This document shows positions 42,333 through 53,971 of a stretch of DNA of 64,000 nt, one piece after another. The position numbers were made by a program, and so were the translations under genes. Position 1 is the stretch's first letter. Each line of letters opens with the position of its first letter. Under the pieces are notes generated by a model. That model was not told where the DNA came from. It did not search any database and saw nothing but the letters and a program-made list of their open reading frames with translations. The stretch comes from Gliomastix tumulicola (lineage: Eukaryota; Ascomycota; Sordariomycetes; Hypocreales; Bionectriaceae): contig BCHX01000003.1 in assembly GCA_001599755.1 (NCBI GenBank), positions 2,887,289 through 2,951,288 on the forward strand. The letters are read 5' to 3'.

Positions 42333-44729
42333 ATGGATAGAACACCCGCCCACGTCTTTCGCAAACAGCAGCCTCAGGTTCCTCCCTCGTCCGCCATCCC
42401 CTCCTCGTCTCCCGCCTTCGGCACACCCGCCCACCCTCTGAAGCCCTTCGCCGTCAATGCGCCCAAGGCCGCCATCCTGCCAATCCTCCTCCCTCCCGCC
42501 ACCCTCCGGCCGCTCGCCTTTCGTACCTTCACCAAGAAACACTCCCTGACCCTCACATCGTCTGCGCTGCAGGAGCTTGCCTCCTTCATCGGGCGGCAAT
42601 GCGGTTCTGGTTGGCGCGAGGAGGGGTTGGCCGAGAAGGTGCTCGAGGAGGTCGCGAGGAGCTGGAAGAACCGGAATGGCGGCGTCATAGTCGACGGTGC
42701 CAGCAAGGAGCTGCAGGAGATTCTCAAGACGTTGGAAGGGAGCATGAGCGGCGGTAAGATCGTCGCGCCAGGGAAGGTCCCGTCCTTGTCGAGGGAGAAC
42801 AGCCTGCTGGACACGCTGGACAACGATGTCGCCAACACGAGACTGGGCATCCGGCCGAGCCTCATCCATAGAGAGGACAGCAATGCTAGTTTCGGCATGT
42901 CCAGTCTGGGGGTTCAGGAGCAAGCGAATGATGATGAAGAAGAGTCCAACGATCCGAGAGCATGGGTCAAAGTCATCGACGCATTTGAGCAGCCACGACT
43001 ATTATACCACGTGGACAAGAAACATTTCGAGAGGTACGCTTGCCCAATCCCCTCAGGCACAAGTGGACACAGTATAGCTAACTCACAGAACAGGGACGTC
43101 TCGAAACCGTCGCTACTCCCACAAGCCAACCATAAGACCACAGCCTTCAGAAACCGATATCACGTCATCCACCAACGCCTCCTCCGCAGCGAGGCCTTCC
43201 AAACTTCCGTCGTCTCCTCCACCCGCCAGAAACCCCAACAGAGCTCCCTATCAAGTCAGCAATCGCTCAAGATCACGCCGATAGCCAACCTCCTAGGCCG
43301 TCACGGCAGTAACCACATGCTCCTCGGACAGCTGACGACCCTTCCCACCGGCGACATTGCCATAAGCGACCTGAGCGGTACCATTGCCCTCAACCTCCAG
43401 CAGGCGGTCGCCATCCCCGAAGACTCAGCGTGGTTCTGCCCTGGGATGATCGTCCTCATCGATGGCGTGTACGAAGAGGAGGACGAGTCTGTAGGGAAGG
43501 GGCTGGGCGGGACGAGCGGCGTGGGCGGCATTCTAGGCGGCCAGTTTCAAGGCTTCTTCGTCGGCCAGCCGCCCTGTGAGAAGCGCAAAGCAACCTTCGG
43601 CATCAGTGGGCCAGACGGTGGTGAGGACCACACCATCGGAGGAGGATTCGGCTGGATCGACTTCCTCGGCGTGGGCAGCCAGCGAGCCGTCGGCGCAAAG
43701 ATGCGCAAACTCGAGCAGCGTCTGCTCCACGATCCCTTCCAGGATGACGCGCCGTCCCGGGATCGCGTGGTTATCATCGGCGAGCTCAACCTGGACCAGC
43801 CCAGAGCCGTGCAGGCCCTCCGCAAGATACTGTCCATATACGCCACAGAGCCCGAAGGCTCCTCACCCTTGAGCTTTGTGCTGACGGGGAACTTCACACA
43901 ACATGCCGTCATGGCGCGCGGGGGCAGCGGCGGGAGCATAGAGTACAAGGAGTATTTCGACGCCCTGGCATCTACACTATCTGACTTCCCAACCCTGCTC
44001 CAGACATCGACATTCGTCTTCGTCCCCGGCGACAACGACGGCTGGGTGTCGTCCTTCACCGCCGGGGCGTCAGCTCCTCTGCCGCGGAAGGGCGTGCCGG
44101 ATATGTTCACCTCACGCATCCGTCGCGTATTCGCCGCAGCCAACGCGGAGGTCAACCACCCGGTCCCCGGCGCCGCCGTCTGGACAACCAACCCCAGCCG
44201 ATTGACTCTCTTCGGACCCAACCACGAGCTGGTCCTATACAGAGACGACATCTCAGCGCGCCTCCGCCGCTCCGCCGTCAATCTGAAGCGCAAAGCCAAA
44301 GACACAGACAACACCGACGACCAGCCTGCGCCCCCTCAGGAATCCCAACGCGACGCAATGGAGCTCGACGACACGGCCCCCCCGCCGCCAGAACCCACAG
44401 ACGTCTCCGAGAACCCGGCGCCCTCGTCCTCCCACGACCTCCTCGCCGCCCGCAAACTGGTCAAGTCAATCCTCGACCAGGGCTACCTCGCGCCCTTCCG
44501 CCAGACCATCCGCCCCGTCCACTGGGACTACTCCACGGCCTTGCACCTGTACCCGCTGCCCACGGCCATGGCCCTCGTCGACACGACCGCGCCGCCGTTC
44601 TGTGTCACATACGAGGGGTGTCATGTCATGAATCCGGGGAGTGTGCTCGTGCCCGGGAGAAGGGGCGTGGGGAGGTGGGTTGAGTACGAGGTTGGGAGGG
44701 TTGGGAGGCTGAGAGAGTGCACGTTCTGA
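42333..44729 (+). CDS. dpb2: DNA polymerase epsilon subunit B (DPB2)
   Basis: This is the essential non-catalytic second subunit of leading-strand polymerase epsilon, which links it to CMG/GINS. It has two exons, 42333-43033 and 43094-44729 (778 residues). The intervening 60 bases (GTACGC...CTAAC...ACAG) are stop-free and a multiple of three, so an unspliced reading is also open. Domains are an N-terminal helical region (about 35-120, LRPLAFRTFTKKHSLTLTSSAL), a linker, an OB-fold region (ANLLGRHGSNHMLLGQLTTL), and an inactive calcineurin-like phosphoesterase fold (VVIIGELNLDQPRAVQAL, FVFVPGDNDGW, NPSRLTLFGPNHELVLYRDD) that lacks the full metal-ligand set. A disordered acidic/proline insert precedes the C-terminal HLYPLPTAMAL motif. 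I prefer ATG 42333 (MDRTP) to the frame-extending ATG 42303. Confidence 0.95.
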   Translation: MDRTPAHVFRKQQPQVPPSSAIPSSSPAFGTPAHPLKPFAVNAPKAAILPILLPPATLRPLAFRTFTKKHSLTLTSSALQELASFIGRQCGSGWREEGLAEKVLEEVARSWKNRNGGVIVDGASKELQEILKTLEGSMSGGKIVAPGKVPSLSRENSLLDTLDNDVANTRLGIRPSLIHREDSNASFGMSSLGVQEQANDDEEESNDPRAWVKVIDAFEQPRLLYHVDKKHFERYACPIPSGTSGHSIANSQNRDVSKPSLLPQANHKTTAFRNRYHVIHQRLLRSEAFQTSVVSSTRQKPQQSSLSSQQSLKITPIANLLGRHGSNHMLLGQLTTLPTGDIAISDLSGTIALNLQQAVAIPEDSAWFCPGMIVLIDGVYEEEDESVGKGLGGTSGVGGILGGQFQGFFVGQPPCEKRKATFGISGPDGGEDHTIGGGFGWIDFLGVGSQRAVGAKMRKLEQRLLHDPFQDDAPSRDRVVIIGELNLDQPRAVQALRKILSIYATEPEGSSPLSFVLTGNFTQHAVMARGGSGGSIEYKEYFDALASTLSDFPTLLQTSTFVFVPGDNDGWVSSFTAGASAPLPRKGVPDMFTSRIRRVFAAANAEVNHPVPGAAVWTTNPSRLTLFGPNHELVLYRDDISARLRRSAVNLKRKAKDTDNTDDQPAPPQESQRDAMELDDTAPPPPEPTDVSENPAPSSSHDLLAARKLVKSILDQGYLAPFRQTIRPVHWDYSTALHLYPLPTAMALVDTTAPPFCVTYEGCHVMNPGSVLVPGRRGVGRWVEYEVGRVGRLRECTF

Positions 44730-45091
44730 TTTCATGATGTGAACGGAACTTGACGATGAATCTTTGATGATTTGATATATAGAGTCGGCCGATTTTTGTA
44801 TGCATGTAATCATCACAAACATAGGGAGGGGCTCAAGATCACGGCTAATAGATATTTATGATGATGAAACATGAGACTAGGAAATTCGAAAGATAAACTA
44901 GATCACTAAACGGAGAAACAGCGCCGTGCTTGTATTTTTTTCCCCCCAGTAACTCGCTAACAAACAAACAACTCTTTACCCAGCCCCGGGTTGGCACCCC
45001 GTATGTGCATGTGCCGTTTCTTTTCTCCCATCCAGGGGGGGCTCTAGCGACCATATGCATGGAAGATATCATGAAGGAAACCCCCCGATCC
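44730..45091. other. convergent intergenic region
   Basis: This lies between the stops of DPB2 and the BRE4-like gene. It is AT-rich 3' flank sequence with no ORF. Confidence 0.5.
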
Positions 45092-48000
45092 CTACTCGAG
45101 CAGCAACGACTCCTCATGCAGTATCCCAAATAGGTTCTCAATCTCGGCCTTGACCTTATCCATCTCGGCCGCGACCTGGCCCGTGACGAGCGTGTACGCG
45201 TACAGCAGCGCGTAGTCCTTCTCGTCGGCCGCCGCGGCACTCCCGTTGTTACTGCCCGTCAGCCGGCTCGCGGCGTGGTCCTTGCGGAACTGGTAGATGC
45301 GCCCCAGGAGGCGGTCCTTGTTCTTGTCGATGCTGGGGATGGCGTCGGTGAGCGGGTACTCGAGCATGACGCACGACGCGAGGACCTGGAGCACGTGGCA
45401 GACGCGCTGGCAGAGCTGGAAGCGCTCGTCGGCCGTGAACTCGAGGAGGGCGCGCTCGCCCTCGGACAGGACGGTCCGCTTCTGGCTGACGAGGCGCATG
45501 GCGTAGAAGCCGTCGAGGATGTTCTTGGTCGACTGCATGATGCGGCCGTAGGCCTCCTCGGGGAACGGGCCGCGGAGCTCGAATTCGGACTTGGCTGAGA
45601 GACGCAGGCTTTCCAGTTTGAACGCTTGGGGGGGGGTTAGCAAGGAGTACGCGAGATAGTGGAGGAGGGCTTAAGGAGGACGACTCACCATAACGCTGGA
45701 GGGCAACCTGCTCCCCCTCGCGCATGTAGTCGGTCGTGATGCGCGTCTGGAGCAGGATGCCCAGCGGTCCTCTCTTCCAGATGAGACCGAGCTGCAGGTA
45801 CAGCACCGAAAGACCCTCTCTGAACTTGCGGCGCGCTGAAATAGGCCACAGAAGCCGGCAGACGATCATGCCCCACGCGATGCCCAGTGTCACGGAGACG
45901 ACACGATGGAACGTAATGTCAAAGATGAGCGGACTCTCGCCTCCCTCGTCATCGTCATCGTCACAGACCTGCTGAGAGATGCTGTAGGCATAGAGGGTGA
46001 TGACGTTGTAGGCGAGGAGCGAGATCCGACCCAAGGGCGCGTTGTTAAGGACCAGGATCAGGTAGAAGTTGGCAAACGCCATGATGCAGCCGATGAGTGC
46101 CAGCACAAAGGGGTTCTCCTGACCAATGAGCCACGCCAGAATAGAGCAGGCGCCTCCAATGAGAGTGCCTATGAACCTAGCAAGACTAGTCGTGTTGGAC
46201 GCGCCAGTCGTCATGGCCACGACAATCATGTAGGACAAGAGACCCCATTCGCCTCTCCAGACCGAGTAGATGGGTCGAGTCGACGGGATGAATGCGAACT
46301 GAGCCCACAGGATAGCTCCAATACCGACTTTGACGCCAAACGTGATGTCTTCGCGGGCGATGAACCGCATCAGTCTGAGGACGAGCTCCGAGATCTTCCG
46401 CTTGATCTTGCTCGCCTGTGGCGCGGCATCCCAGTTGAATGTGTCCCGACGCACCACCATTTGGTCGGGGATTCCCTTGGGATCTGCACTGCGCCTAAGA
46501 CGAGGAACAGGTTGCTGCTTGGGAATCAAGTCTTCCTGCTCGGGGTCGTCCACGACTGGGAGCCGCTTCTTCTGGGATCGTGGCAGCCCGAGCCGCTTCC
46601 AGAACTTGAGCCATTCCCAGCTGCGTTTGACGTAGGTCGTGGCGTGCTTCAGGTCTTCGAGCACTTCCAGGTACTGATCCATCTCCTCGGCAACTGCTTG
46701 CAAGCTGAAAGAGAAATGCCCACACGCTGCCGCAACCTCCTCAATGTCGGCCTGGATCGCCTCCGAGTGAGTACGCCCCAGCTGGATGTTCAGGTACAAA
46801 TCTTGCAGTGCGTTCCCTCTGGCCTCGTTGTACAGGCTCAGAGCGGCTTTGAGACTCTCCCGCAGCTGGTCGTTGACGATAACCTGCTTCAGAGGATTCT
46901 TGCCGAATGGCGAGTCCCTCAGGATTTCCGAAAGAGTGTAGGATAGCGATTTCATAGAAGGGCCGAGGAGGTCCATGAAGTATGTGAAGATATCTGCCGG
47001 ATAGCGGAAGACCGGCGTGCGATTAAGAGAAGGGTCAGACTGCTGCATGGGGTCCCTCCGCCAAGACTCCTGCTCGTTCTCTTCATGCGACTCGTCAATG
47101 ACAGAGAGCCTATCTCTGCCACTCGCGGACGCTGAGCGAAACATCTTGGGCGATTGCGGGCCGAAATAGCCAGACTGGTTATCCGTCAGAGGTGTCTCCC
47201 TGCGCAGCGTGAACTCGGCGTCCATGGCGCTCCGAAGACCACTGATGGCCTGTGACAACGTCTCGATGGACTTGTATAGCTTCTTGTCGAGCTGGTAGAT
47301 CTTCTCGCGACCAAGCACATAGTGCTCGTTCTTGGCCTCGCGCAGAGTCGCGGTCATCTTGGCATAGGCGCTGTTGTACCGCAAGCGGATCCGACCATAG
47401 TCCTCCGAGTTGACATCGTCTTCGTCGCCGTTGAGAAATCCCCTCGCGATGAACGATACTTTGTCACTGAGAGCCATCGTCGACTTGACCATCTCTTGCC
47501 GGAGGATAAGCCGGGCCGATTTAGGCCAAATCAGGAGATTGACGGCAGTGGTGAAGGATACTCCCAGAACCAACATCTTGAGGACCTGGATGATCTTGGT
47601 ACCGGAGAAATAGCCGCCCTGGATAGCCTCTTCTTTCGTGATGATGGAGATGATTGCGATGGATGCCAATGTCGAGCTGACGTTAACGAGTGGCTGGTTC
47701 AACCGCTGCTTGACCCAACCGATGAAACCCAGGCCGCCGCCCAAGCAGACCACAAGGACGAGCACATGCGCAGGGAACACAATGTCCAGGTATGTCCGAC
47801 CAAACATGACAATTCCCATCGAGAGCAGGTTGATCACCTCGGCGTAGAGGACGGCGCAGATGGCCAGGAAGATAGCCTCCAGCATAGACCCAGCCGTGCG
47901 CGCCGGGTGGAAGTAGACCGTCAACGTGGCCACGATGTGCTTGCCGTCTCTCTGCCCGAGGAACTTGGACAGGGGATTCCAGAACGTGCCCATGCTGCCG

Positions 48001-48281
48001 AGGAGGTAGGCCAGCGTGCACTTTATAACGGCATGGCCCTGGTCGGAGTTGAGCCAGTTCCAGACCGCCACAAACTTGCCCCCGACCTGGCGCTTGAGGA
48101 GCTGGAGCCGCTCTCCGGTCGTCTCGGGGGATAAGAGCTGGTTCTCGTCGTCGTCGTCGTCGGTTCCAGCGGCGCGTTGGCTCGCGTTCGAATTGGCGGA
48201 CGAGCTGCTCGAGGTTCGGAGGGTGAATTGGCGTCGGGATCGTTCGCCCGTGGACGGTATAATAAAAGTTCCATTTCTCAT
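45092..48281 (-). CDS. BRE4-like aromatic-acid-exporter family (ArAE) membrane protein
   Basis: Two exons on the minus strand, 48281-45689 and 45624-45092, give 1041 residues. The architecture is an N-terminal six-TM transporter module (about residues 80-255, e.g. AGSMLEAIFLAICAVLYAEVI and AHVLVLVVCLGGGLGFIGWV). A long cytosolic middle with helical segments follows (about 260-650). A second hydrophobic module comes next (about 660-830, LLSYMIVVAMTTGASNTTSL, FVLALIGCIMAFANFYLILVL, VVSVTLGIAWGMIVCRLLWP). The protein ends in a soluble domain (FKLESLRLSAKSEFELRGPF to FGILHEESLLLE). This matches fungal proteins related to yeast Bre4 (brefeldin A sensitivity) and the DUF2421/DUF2422 ER-transporter families. 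The substrate is unknown. The intron removes a frame that otherwise runs to 45249. Confidence 0.92.
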
Positions 48282-48882
48282 TTTCTACAGACGAGTCAGA
48301 AACACTGCACCCTATAGCACCCTATAGCATCCAGAAGCATCCAGGGCAAGGGAAAGCCATATCGTACACTCCTTTTCGAAGGTCGCTTCTGGGGCCAGTG
48401 GCCCGAGGTGGACGGCGACCCTCCATTGGAACTCATCGGATCTCAGTCCGCGGGTAGCATTTTCTGGCGAGAAACAATCGGAGGCTCCTGATGCTACCGT
48501 GACAGCTGGTTCGATCTGGATTCTCGGATCTTAGGGCTGGAAGGTCGGTGGTCGAGTTTTGTCGAAAGTCGCAAGTGTTTGTCTGACGCGGTGGAATGGC
48601 TTTAATTGCATCCGTGCCTGACTCGATGGAGCTCCGGGGATGTGGGGAGGCTTGGGAGACAACGGCAGACAGAAATAACTCGGACCGGGGTCGCAGAATG
48701 GTAGACGTCATGCTGAGGTTATTCCCTCTTATTTATGTCTGCCACCCAGCCCGATGCACGTCTGGCAGCTTCACCACCCTCTCTCAGTGCTCGACGAGAC
48801 CCGACCATCTGGTTCCAGTGAGAGATATTGGATCCCGCCATTACTTATCGCCTAGAATCCTCCGCATCTCAACACACCCTCA
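48282..48882. promoter_or_regulatory. divergent promoter between BRE4-like and HAD phosphatase genes
   Basis: A 601-base interval with genes on both sides pointing outwards. A direct repeat CACCCTATAG occurs twice near 48308-48327. No supported ORF. Confidence 0.4.
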
Positions 48883-49883
48883 ATGCTCGGCCGACGACTC
48901 CTGTCTACAATGGCAACAGCACCCAAACGGTTCGCTCCGCTGATGGAGAGCTTAAAAGGCTCTCACTCGCAGAAGATCCCTGCCCTCCGTGGGGTTGTGT
49001 TTGACATGGTATGTACGGATGACGGAACATCGCTCCTGATCTGAGACTCGCTGTCTGGGCGTTAATTAATCAGGCAATTTGCAGGATGGCACGTTGTGGT
49101 GAGTGAGTCCGTCCTGGGCGCCTACCCTGCACCCGCATCGTGGTCACGCCGCCAGTTCATGGCTCTGCGGCCACAAATGATATGTACTTCACTGGGATCG
49201 TCCCATATGGGGAGACAGCCTATTACAGTCGATATGATATCAAGGCCACAAGACCCCAAACGGCTGACAATGCGGCCACCCCCAGTGAACCCCAGACCTA
49301 CATGTTCCACGACATGAGATCCGTCCTCGGCATCTCCAAGACCACAGACATCCTCGAGCACGTAGAGTCCCTCCCCGCAGACAAGCAGGCCACGGCCCTC
49401 GAGGCCATCCGCGCCATCGAGCGCAAAGCCATGGCCTCGCAGACGCCGCAGCCGGGCCTGGCCGCCCTCATGGCCTACCTCGACGCCCGCGGCGTCCGCA
49501 AGGCCATCTGCACGCGCAACTTCGACGTCCCCGTCCGGAACCTGCTCACCACCTTCCTCGACGGCTCCGTCTTCCACCCCATCGTGACGAGGGACTTCAA
49601 GCCGCCCAAGCCCGACCCCGCGGGCATCCTGCACATCGCCAAGGACTGGGGGCTGGAGGACGAGGAGGGACGTGTCGACGCCACGGGGCTCATCATGGTG
49701 GGCGACTCGATCGACGACATGACGGCTGGGAGGCGGGCGGGCGCTGCCACGGTGCTGCTCGTAAACGACGTGAACCGGGCGCTCGTGGATCACGACCACA
49801 CGGACCTCGTAATTGGGAGTCTAGAGGAGCTGGTGAATATTCTAGAGCAGGGCTTCCAGGGACGGCAGATTCAAGTTACATAG
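48883..49883 (+). CDS. HAD-superfamily phosphatase/hydrolase
   Basis: Three exons, 48883-49008, 49085-49098 (14 bases) and 49286-49883, give 245 residues. The middle exon reads GAT GGC ACG TTG TG and completes motif I: VVFDM | DGTL, with nucleophile D41 and acid D43. Motif II is ICTRNFDVPV (Thr), motif III is the Lys in RDFKPPKPDPAGI, and motif IV is MVGDSIDDMTAG. The cap between motifs I and II is small and helical, fitting a subfamily I HAD. The substrate is unknown. The N-terminus MLGRRLLSTMATAPKRF is basic and could be a short mitochondrial leader, with ATG at 48910 as an internal alternative. Without splicing the downstream frame opens at 49140 but lacks the nucleophile. Confidence 0.9.
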
Positions 49884-50332
49884 TTAGAGAGACGACCCTA
49901 ATAATCAACCGCCGCTGTCTGGCCAGACGGGCTGGCAAATATAGGCCTTAAGGAGCAATTCATTCTCTTGCTCGATTCACCAATTATAATATGGTCTCGA
50001 TCATGTGTGTCGCTTCGAATTCGATGGACTGCTAGCAAGATTGCTGCCTAAAATCTACTTGACTCTGATATTGTCACGATAATCTCTCGCTCTGCGACGC
50101 ATGTGCATATAGTATATCTCCCCCGACAAGACCGAGAAACTTAGAGGGCAACACCACTATGAAGAAAGAAACAACAGAGGCACTGTGTGCAGTATCACGT
50201 CGCCTCTGCGATCGATTCGTCAAGTCGTCAAACAAGATTTTCAAGAACTGCGCCCAACAACATATAATTCCAAATAGAGCGCTGGAAGATAACATCGAAA
50301 TGTGCGATGCAGACCCGGACGAGGTTGGGCTC
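49884..50332. other. convergent intergenic region
   Basis: This lies between the stops of the HAD phosphatase and the MAPKK. It is AT-rich flank sequence and no gene is supported. Confidence 0.5.
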
Positions 50333-52010
50333 TTAGACGCCGTACGATGGATTCGGAGGCAAGCCATATGACTGTCCTCGCCGACGACTCTCATCTGGGG
50401 TTGGTCTTCGGGGTGGTTGCGAGGAAAGAGGTCCTGAGGGAGCTGGTCGGACTGGCAAGGTAAAAGAGTTTCCGTTCGCACTGCCGATGCCCTCGCTGTA
50501 GCCCGTGACCTTCGGTATCGAGTTGGTAGTGCTGGACCGAGAGCCAAGCCCAGGATGAACCGGGACGGGTGTGCGGCTCGTGTCCCTCGTCGGAGACCTG
50601 TTCTGTCCGGAGTGATCCGGCCCGATGCCGAAGGGTGCACCAACGATCGGAATCTCTCCTGAAGTAGGCGTGTTGATTGGTCGCTCATCTGCCTGGTTGT
50701 GATACGGCGGGGAGTCGCTGGACCGTAGCAAATCTTGTGTTGATGGCGAAAGCTGAGGCGCAAGATGCGATTTGCGGTTGTCCCGCTCTATGAGACCAAC
50801 AGCCCACTCTCTAAGATCGACTGGTGTTCTCTTGGCGGCTTGGACAAAGGGTTCGCGATCCTGATGGTATCGTTTTCATTAGCATCGTGTCTTGAGTTTG
50901 AGCAGCTCATCAGTCGTCACGTTTACTTACAAAGAGGTCTTGAGGAGTAGGTCGACGCTCGGGCTCCTTGAAGAGACATTTCTGGATCATGTCTTCCAAG
51001 ATACTCGGGAAAGCATCACTCTTGGGAAGTCTCGGTGCGGGCTCGTGTACAATCTGCTGCAGCAGGTCGAGGATTCCAGCTGGAGCCCCGTCGTCGTCTG
51101 CAAACTGCTCACTGGCGGCAAAAGGAAACTTGCCAATGGCCAGCTCCATGATGGAAAGTCCGAAACTCCACACATCCGACTTGACGGTGTACTTCTCTCC
51201 CTGGATGCGCTCAGGGGCCATGTAGGTCGATGTGCCGACAAAGGTGTCAGCGATGGAGTTGACCAGCTCACCGGACACACCAAAGTCGCAGAGCTTGATG
51301 GATCCCTGTGAGTTGACAAGAATGTTGGATGGCTTAATGTCTCGGTGCATGATGTGATGCTTGAAGTAGAGGTAAGTCAGTCCACCAAGCGTGGCAACGG
51401 CAATCTTGCCCAGCACATCAACTCGAATCGGTCCAAACGCCCGCGAGACACTGTCTAGGGATCTAGGGCAAAAAGTCAGTCAAGAGCCATTGGCTTAGGC
51501 TGGTTGAAGCACATACCCAACGTCCATGTACTCCATGCACATGATAACGTCGTTGTTGTGGTTGAGGAAAGCTCCGTAAAAGTTGACGATAAACTCGGAG
51601 TGGCATCCGTGCATAATCTGCAACTCTCTGACAATGCGCTTGCGGATTTCGCGGTTCGCCTCAACGTGAATAACCTAGAGAACCTGTTAGTTGACTTGGG
51701 TAATGGCAGACCCGGAGCGAACATCGGGAAAACAGACCTTGCGAGCCATGACGGTTCCCGTCGTAAGATGCTTGACCTTGCTGACAGTGCCGCCATTGCC
51801 GTGCCCCAACTCCTTAAGTATTTCGAGGTCTTCAGGTCGTAGGTCGAGCTTGTACTCGATGCCAATCTCCAGCTGCTCATCTCTGTCGTCTCTGCCTCCG
51901 CCGAGTTTGCTGTTCTCAGCTGTTGGAGGCGGCTTGGGTGCAGCTGGGGTGAGGGCAAGGCCTTTGACGTTCTTGCGCTTCATAGAGCGCGGAGCGAAGG
52001 CGTCGCCCAT
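50333..52010 (-). CDS. ste7: STE7-type MAP kinase kinase (pheromone/filamentation/infection pathway)
   Basis: Four exons on the minus strand, 52010-51738, 51674-51517, 51462-50931 and 50860-50333, give 496 residues. This is the MAPKK of the Ste11-Ste7-Fus3/Kss1 module (Mst7 in Magnaporthe, MEK-2 in Neurospora). The N-terminus MGDAFAPRSMKRKNVKGLAL is characteristic. Kinase motifs are LGHGNGGTVSKV, the ATP lysine K91 in VMARK, HRDIKPSN (D185), DFG (D203), the phospho-acceptor pair S213/T217 in NSIADTFVGT, and the DVWSFGLSIMELAIG region. After ERRPTPQDLF the last exon encodes DREPFVQAAKRTPVDLREWA, then a disordered Ser/Pro/Arg tail of about 130 residues ending GLPPNPSYGV. The final 50333-50731 frame is that tail, not a separate gene. 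Confidence 0.95.
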
Positions 52011-53971
52011 TGTGAATCGAGCTGTCGAGGAGATCCCGGAGGACCTCAGAGGTAGTTATCTGGAGGTTTGAGGGCCGAGAGTTTCCGGGGTCAAGTCACC
52101 AGCCAGTTTCTGGCCGGGCTTCCCAAGTGAGAGCTCTGCAGGTGCTTGCTTCAGCTCTCTGGAAGAGAGAGAAGAAGCTCGGCGTTAGGGTCCCTGAAGG
52201 AGCCGTAGAAGAACGTGCTGGCGCAGGACGGTTTTGGTAGGTCGAAGTCGGTCGTAGTGATCCGTCGTATACTATACAGACAGACTCGTTGCTGGAATGG
52301 GATTCGGTGTCGGCAGGACAAGGTTCGACTGTACTAACGAAGCATCAGATTAGCATTCCGACAGCTTTAACGACGATAGCGCGAAGCGGGTTTAAAGGAA
52401 GCCGGCCGGGGAGCAGTGCTTCTCTGGGCGGTATGGAGGTTCTCGGGTGGGTGCTGCTAACCTGGACGTTGCGCAGGAGGTGGCCTGTCTCGTCGGCGAG
52501 AGAGCGGACTGGAGGACTAGTAGGATGGTGCAGGAGGCGGAATCAGGGTCTTGGAGACGAGCAGAGGGCGAGGCTCCCAAGAGTGATATGTAGCAAGGTC
52601 GGTCTTTTTGGGCAGTCTGCTAGGAGAAGGTCGGCACACGGGGTTCCCTATTCGAGGTACCTTAATACGACCTTGCCTGACCGTGCCTGCCTGACTAACG
52701 GTTGGCCATCAAGGTGGGGTTGCGGTCGCTCTAAATAGCGTGAGGTGATGGAAAAGGAGGGGAGGGGAGGCTCTCTGTATGGATTCTGGTCAGTCGCACT
52801 AGTCCCACAGTCTTCAGGGCCAAGCAGCGCAACCACCAATCCTCTTTACGGGCGTTGACCTGCAGGTGCGGCTGTCTGATGGCTGCATGTATGCCTGACT
52901 CTAGTTGGCTTGTCGTTTGGTGTTGTGCCGAAAATGGCGCCTTGCTGGGAGTCATTACTCGTATGAATCCATGAATATCATGCCCGCAGTGTTTACAGCG
53001 GGGAGGCCCTCCGAAACACCGACGTTAGCGTACAGGGAGCGTCAAACGCCAATGGCAAGGGCCTTGCACAGGGACTCATTTCAGGGGCTCGCCAATCACT
53101 GGGCGCCCTGGGACGCCCTTTCACTTCGGTGCATCCTCATACGCCCCCTCTAAGCGTTTGAGCTTTGGGCTTGGGCGGGATTTCGACACCATGCCAACTC
53201 TACTTGGTGGAATTAGAAACATTCTGGAGTCACGGCTGCTGGGTGGCTCTATGCAGCTTGGCAGAGGTCGTTGCTTAAGCCATCTACGGAGTAGGGCTGC
53301 ATGTCTTGTCTGTCTGATAAGAACAACCAAAGACGAATATTCTGATACAATGACAAGGACGGCATCTTCCATAGTTGATGAACATCTGATCTATTGGATG
53401 TGAATAAAACATAATACTGGCTTGAGCCTTCAAATGATGTTGCGCCGATACCAAAAAATTGCAGACAGCCACCTCGTGGAAAGAATATTTAGGCTATAGG
53501 ACCATACAATGTGGGTGTGGGTGTGACTCAAGTATTTCTTCCACCGCTTGCCAGTCAACCATGAGCTGGATGGGGAATTAGAGCAGCCAACATGTGATGG
53601 ATGTTTCCATTTCTGAAGAGGTGCCCACACTGGCGGTTGAGTGGGACATGCGGCCCTTACATAATCAGATGCTTCACCGGAGGCTATGTTGTTCCTGCCG
53701 CCGAGAGTTCAATTGTCGCGCTAGACCGTTTATGGAATCCAGCTGCAAGGCGTCGAGTGGCTTTGTGAAAGAGATGCCTTAAAATTTGAGAGGCGCGAAC
53801 CTTTCACGAAGGCACCTCCAACCACCATACTTCTTTGTTATTCTCTACCCTTCGGTCAGTCGACCTCCCGCCAACGTCCCGCGATATCGACTGCCGTTTT
53901 TCCCCTTCATCCTTACCTGTTCGCCGACGCGCCGTCGAGTTTAACTTTGTCGAGAGTTCATCCCGTCCACC
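52011..53971. other. long divergent intergenic region between STE7 and SPT6
   Basis: 1.96 kb with both genes pointing outwards. ORFs of 60-150 codons occur, but none shows a family motif or stable codon bias. CT-rich sequence at 53840-53935 looks like the SPT6 leader. Confidence 0.45.

Noticed and set aside
50074..50763. 229-codon minus-strand ORF near the end of STE7
   Set aside because: It is a different frame across the real terminal MAPKK exon; the 50333 stop frame continues the kinase.
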